From positions 1-5,935 of the forward strand of contig JAPLHH010000026.1 of NCBI GenBank assembly GCA_026389735.1: a stretch of 5,935 nt of DNA, written 5' to 3'. This document shows positions 4,971 through 5,935 of this stretch, piece by piece (the stretch's first letter is position 1; the number at the start of each line of letters is the position of its first letter). The notes under the pieces are model-generated. The model was not told the DNA's origin. It saw nothing but the letters and a program-made list of their open reading frames with translations, and made no database searches. This DNA is from Chloroflexota bacterium. Its GTDB lineage: Bacteria > Chloroflexota > Dehalococcoidia > GIF9 > UBA5620. A program made the translations under genes and the position numbers.

Positions 4971-5903
4971 ATGCCTTCTAACACTGTTCTGGTTACGGCC
5001 GTTACATCATCCATCGGCTTTCTCTTAAACAGCACGGTGCTGTTTCTTGTCCTGTCACGGGGAAGGAAGAAATACCACTACCTTTTTGCCGGTTTTCTTT
5101 TCATCTGTGCTCTGTGGGACCTCGGCATATCTTTGTCCATGATTAGGAACAGCCATGTTAATGAGCTGGTTATCTATGGCAATGTAATCTGGCAACCGTG
5201 CATTTTTATGTTTGCCGTTATCTACCACTTTACCTGCGCCTACCTCAACCAGCCGAGGAAGAAGAGGACCATTTTTATCTGGGCCATTAGTACCATTATC
5301 TTTGTTCTTGGCGTCTCTGGCCTGGCGGGCAAGATTGTGGGCGTTTACAATTATAGCTGGGGGAACATCTACCGGCCCGACTCCATGCTCCTTACTGGTA
5401 GCCTCATATCGGGCCCCATCTTCTACTTTTTTAGCTTGTCTGCATGCTGGTACCTGTTCCGTGCTTACCAGCGGGAAACCTTGCCATTAAAGAAGCGCCA
5501 TATATTATACATCCTTATCAGCTTTTTAATAATCCATCTAGCCACGACAAAAATCGCCATACTTTATGGTATTGATAATCCTTGGTTGATGCCCACCTGC
5601 ATGCTTTTAAACGACATTGCCGCAGCCTTAATCGGAATAGCCATAATAATGTATCGGCTCTTTGACATCACAGTTATTGTAAAAAGGGGAACCATATATT
5701 CAGTATTGGTGGCGCTTATCATCTTTATCTTTAGCTGTTCCGAGCACCTTCTGTCTAAGTATCTCGGGGACTTATTAGGTGAGCAACCGATATATATTCA
5801 CCTTATCTCAATAGCGGTAGTCGTTGGTATCCTCATGCCTGTCAGGCAGAGGCTAGAACGTGCCATCGACCGTTCCTTTGCCAAGAAAAAGCTGGAGTTC
5901 TAG
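4971..5903 (+). CDS. Multi-pass membrane protein resembling a sensor-kinase 7TM input region, without output domain
   Basis: A 310-residue, strongly hydrophobic protein. Predicted membrane segments lie at about 7-29, 37-57, 67-91, 100-123, 141-163, 176-197, 207-228, 241-256 and 273-290, so seven to nine spans. The C-terminal run MPVRQRLERAIDRSFAKKK (289-307) resembles the amphipathic linker (P-x-R-x-x-L-x-x-x-x-D-R-x-F pattern) that joins N-terminal 7TM sensor regions to GAF, PAS, kinase or cyclase modules. Here the protein stops directly after that linker, so no histidine kinase, GGDEF or other catalytic domain is present. It could be a stand-alone receptor partnering a separate protein, or a gene truncated by an early stop; the window ends 32 bases later. 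The ATG at 4971 has a weak ribosome site, GGTGG (4957-4961), nine bases away. Ligand and partner are unknown. The membrane-sensor interpretation is by family resemblance; membrane location is certain. Confidence 0.75.
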   Translation: MPSNTVLVTAVTSSIGFLLNSTVLFLVLSRGRKKYHYLFAGFLFICALWDLGISLSMIRNSHVNELVIYGNVIWQPCIFMFAVIYHFTCAYLNQPRKKRTIFIWAISTIIFVLGVSGLAGKIVGVYNYSWGNIYRPDSMLLTGSLISGPIFYFFSLSACWYLFRAYQRETLPLKKRHILYILISFLIIHLATTKIAILYGIDNPWLMPTCMLLNDIAAALIGIAIIMYRLFDITVIVKRGTIYSVLVALIIFIFSCSEHLLSKYLGDLLGEQPIYIHLISIAVVVGILMPVRQRLERAIDRSFAKKKLEF

Positions 5904-5935
5904 CCCTATATCTGATTCGGCCATTTTTCGCCGTT

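Noticed and set aside
5212..5490. Plus-strand frame of 92 residues inside the 7TM gene
   Set aside because: Out-of-frame shadow of the membrane protein, with no ribosome site or motif.
5904..5935. Open frames after the 7TM stop that might be a split output domain
   Set aside because: Only 32 bases remain and the short translations show no domain signature, so nothing can be claimed.

Overview
The window reads as a bacterial chromosome segment from an anaerobe. My best guess is an uncultured Chloroflexota of the Dehalococcoidia type. That rests on the gene mix (an oxygen-sensitive 4-hydroxybutyryl-CoA dehydratase, a membrane-embedded M28 peptidase, a stand-alone 7TM sensor module), the moderate base composition, and good matches to bacterial -35/-10 promoters with 17-18 base spacers. 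No marker gene is present, so the taxonomy is inference.

Layout. At the left edge, a glycoside hydrolase family 3 gene (1-735, minus strand) enters the window with its N-terminal 245 residues. It diverges across a 210-base intergenic region from a complete 4-hydroxybutyryl-CoA dehydratase / vinylacetyl-CoA isomerase gene (946-2409). That region holds a candidate promoter for the hydrolase and a 9-base direct repeat in front of the dehydratase. After the dehydratase comes a 128-base MITE-like inverted-repeat unit (2425-2552), then a small cysteine-rich protein of unknown function (2577-2906). Directly behind it, in the same reading frame, lies a decapitated HD-GYP domain (2922-3227). A strong promoter with an overlapping palindrome (3300-3328) precedes an M28-type metallopeptidase carrying four membrane segments (3346-4593). 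Two hairpins follow (4597-4660), then the 3' half of a broken tRNA gene on the minus strand (4671-4706). About 260 bases without a gene (4707-4970) contain a near-consensus promoter, and the window closes with a 310-residue multi-pass membrane protein (4971-5903) that looks like a sensor-kinase input region without an output domain.

How the parts relate. The dehydratase and the small cysteine-rich protein may once have formed a transcription unit, now interrupted by the repeat element. The peptidase and the 7TM protein each have their own promoter. The stretch 2400-4710 carries three rearrangement scars (MITE-like element, truncated HD-GYP gene, tRNA 3' remnant), so it appears to be a patchwork rather than one operon. 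I see no CRISPR array, toxin-antitoxin pair, phage gene or obvious new defence system. The most interesting items are the conserved-looking small Cys protein beside the dehydratase, the membrane insertion inside the M28 catalytic domain, the att-like tRNA remnant and the operator-like palindrome over the near-leaderless peptidase promoter.
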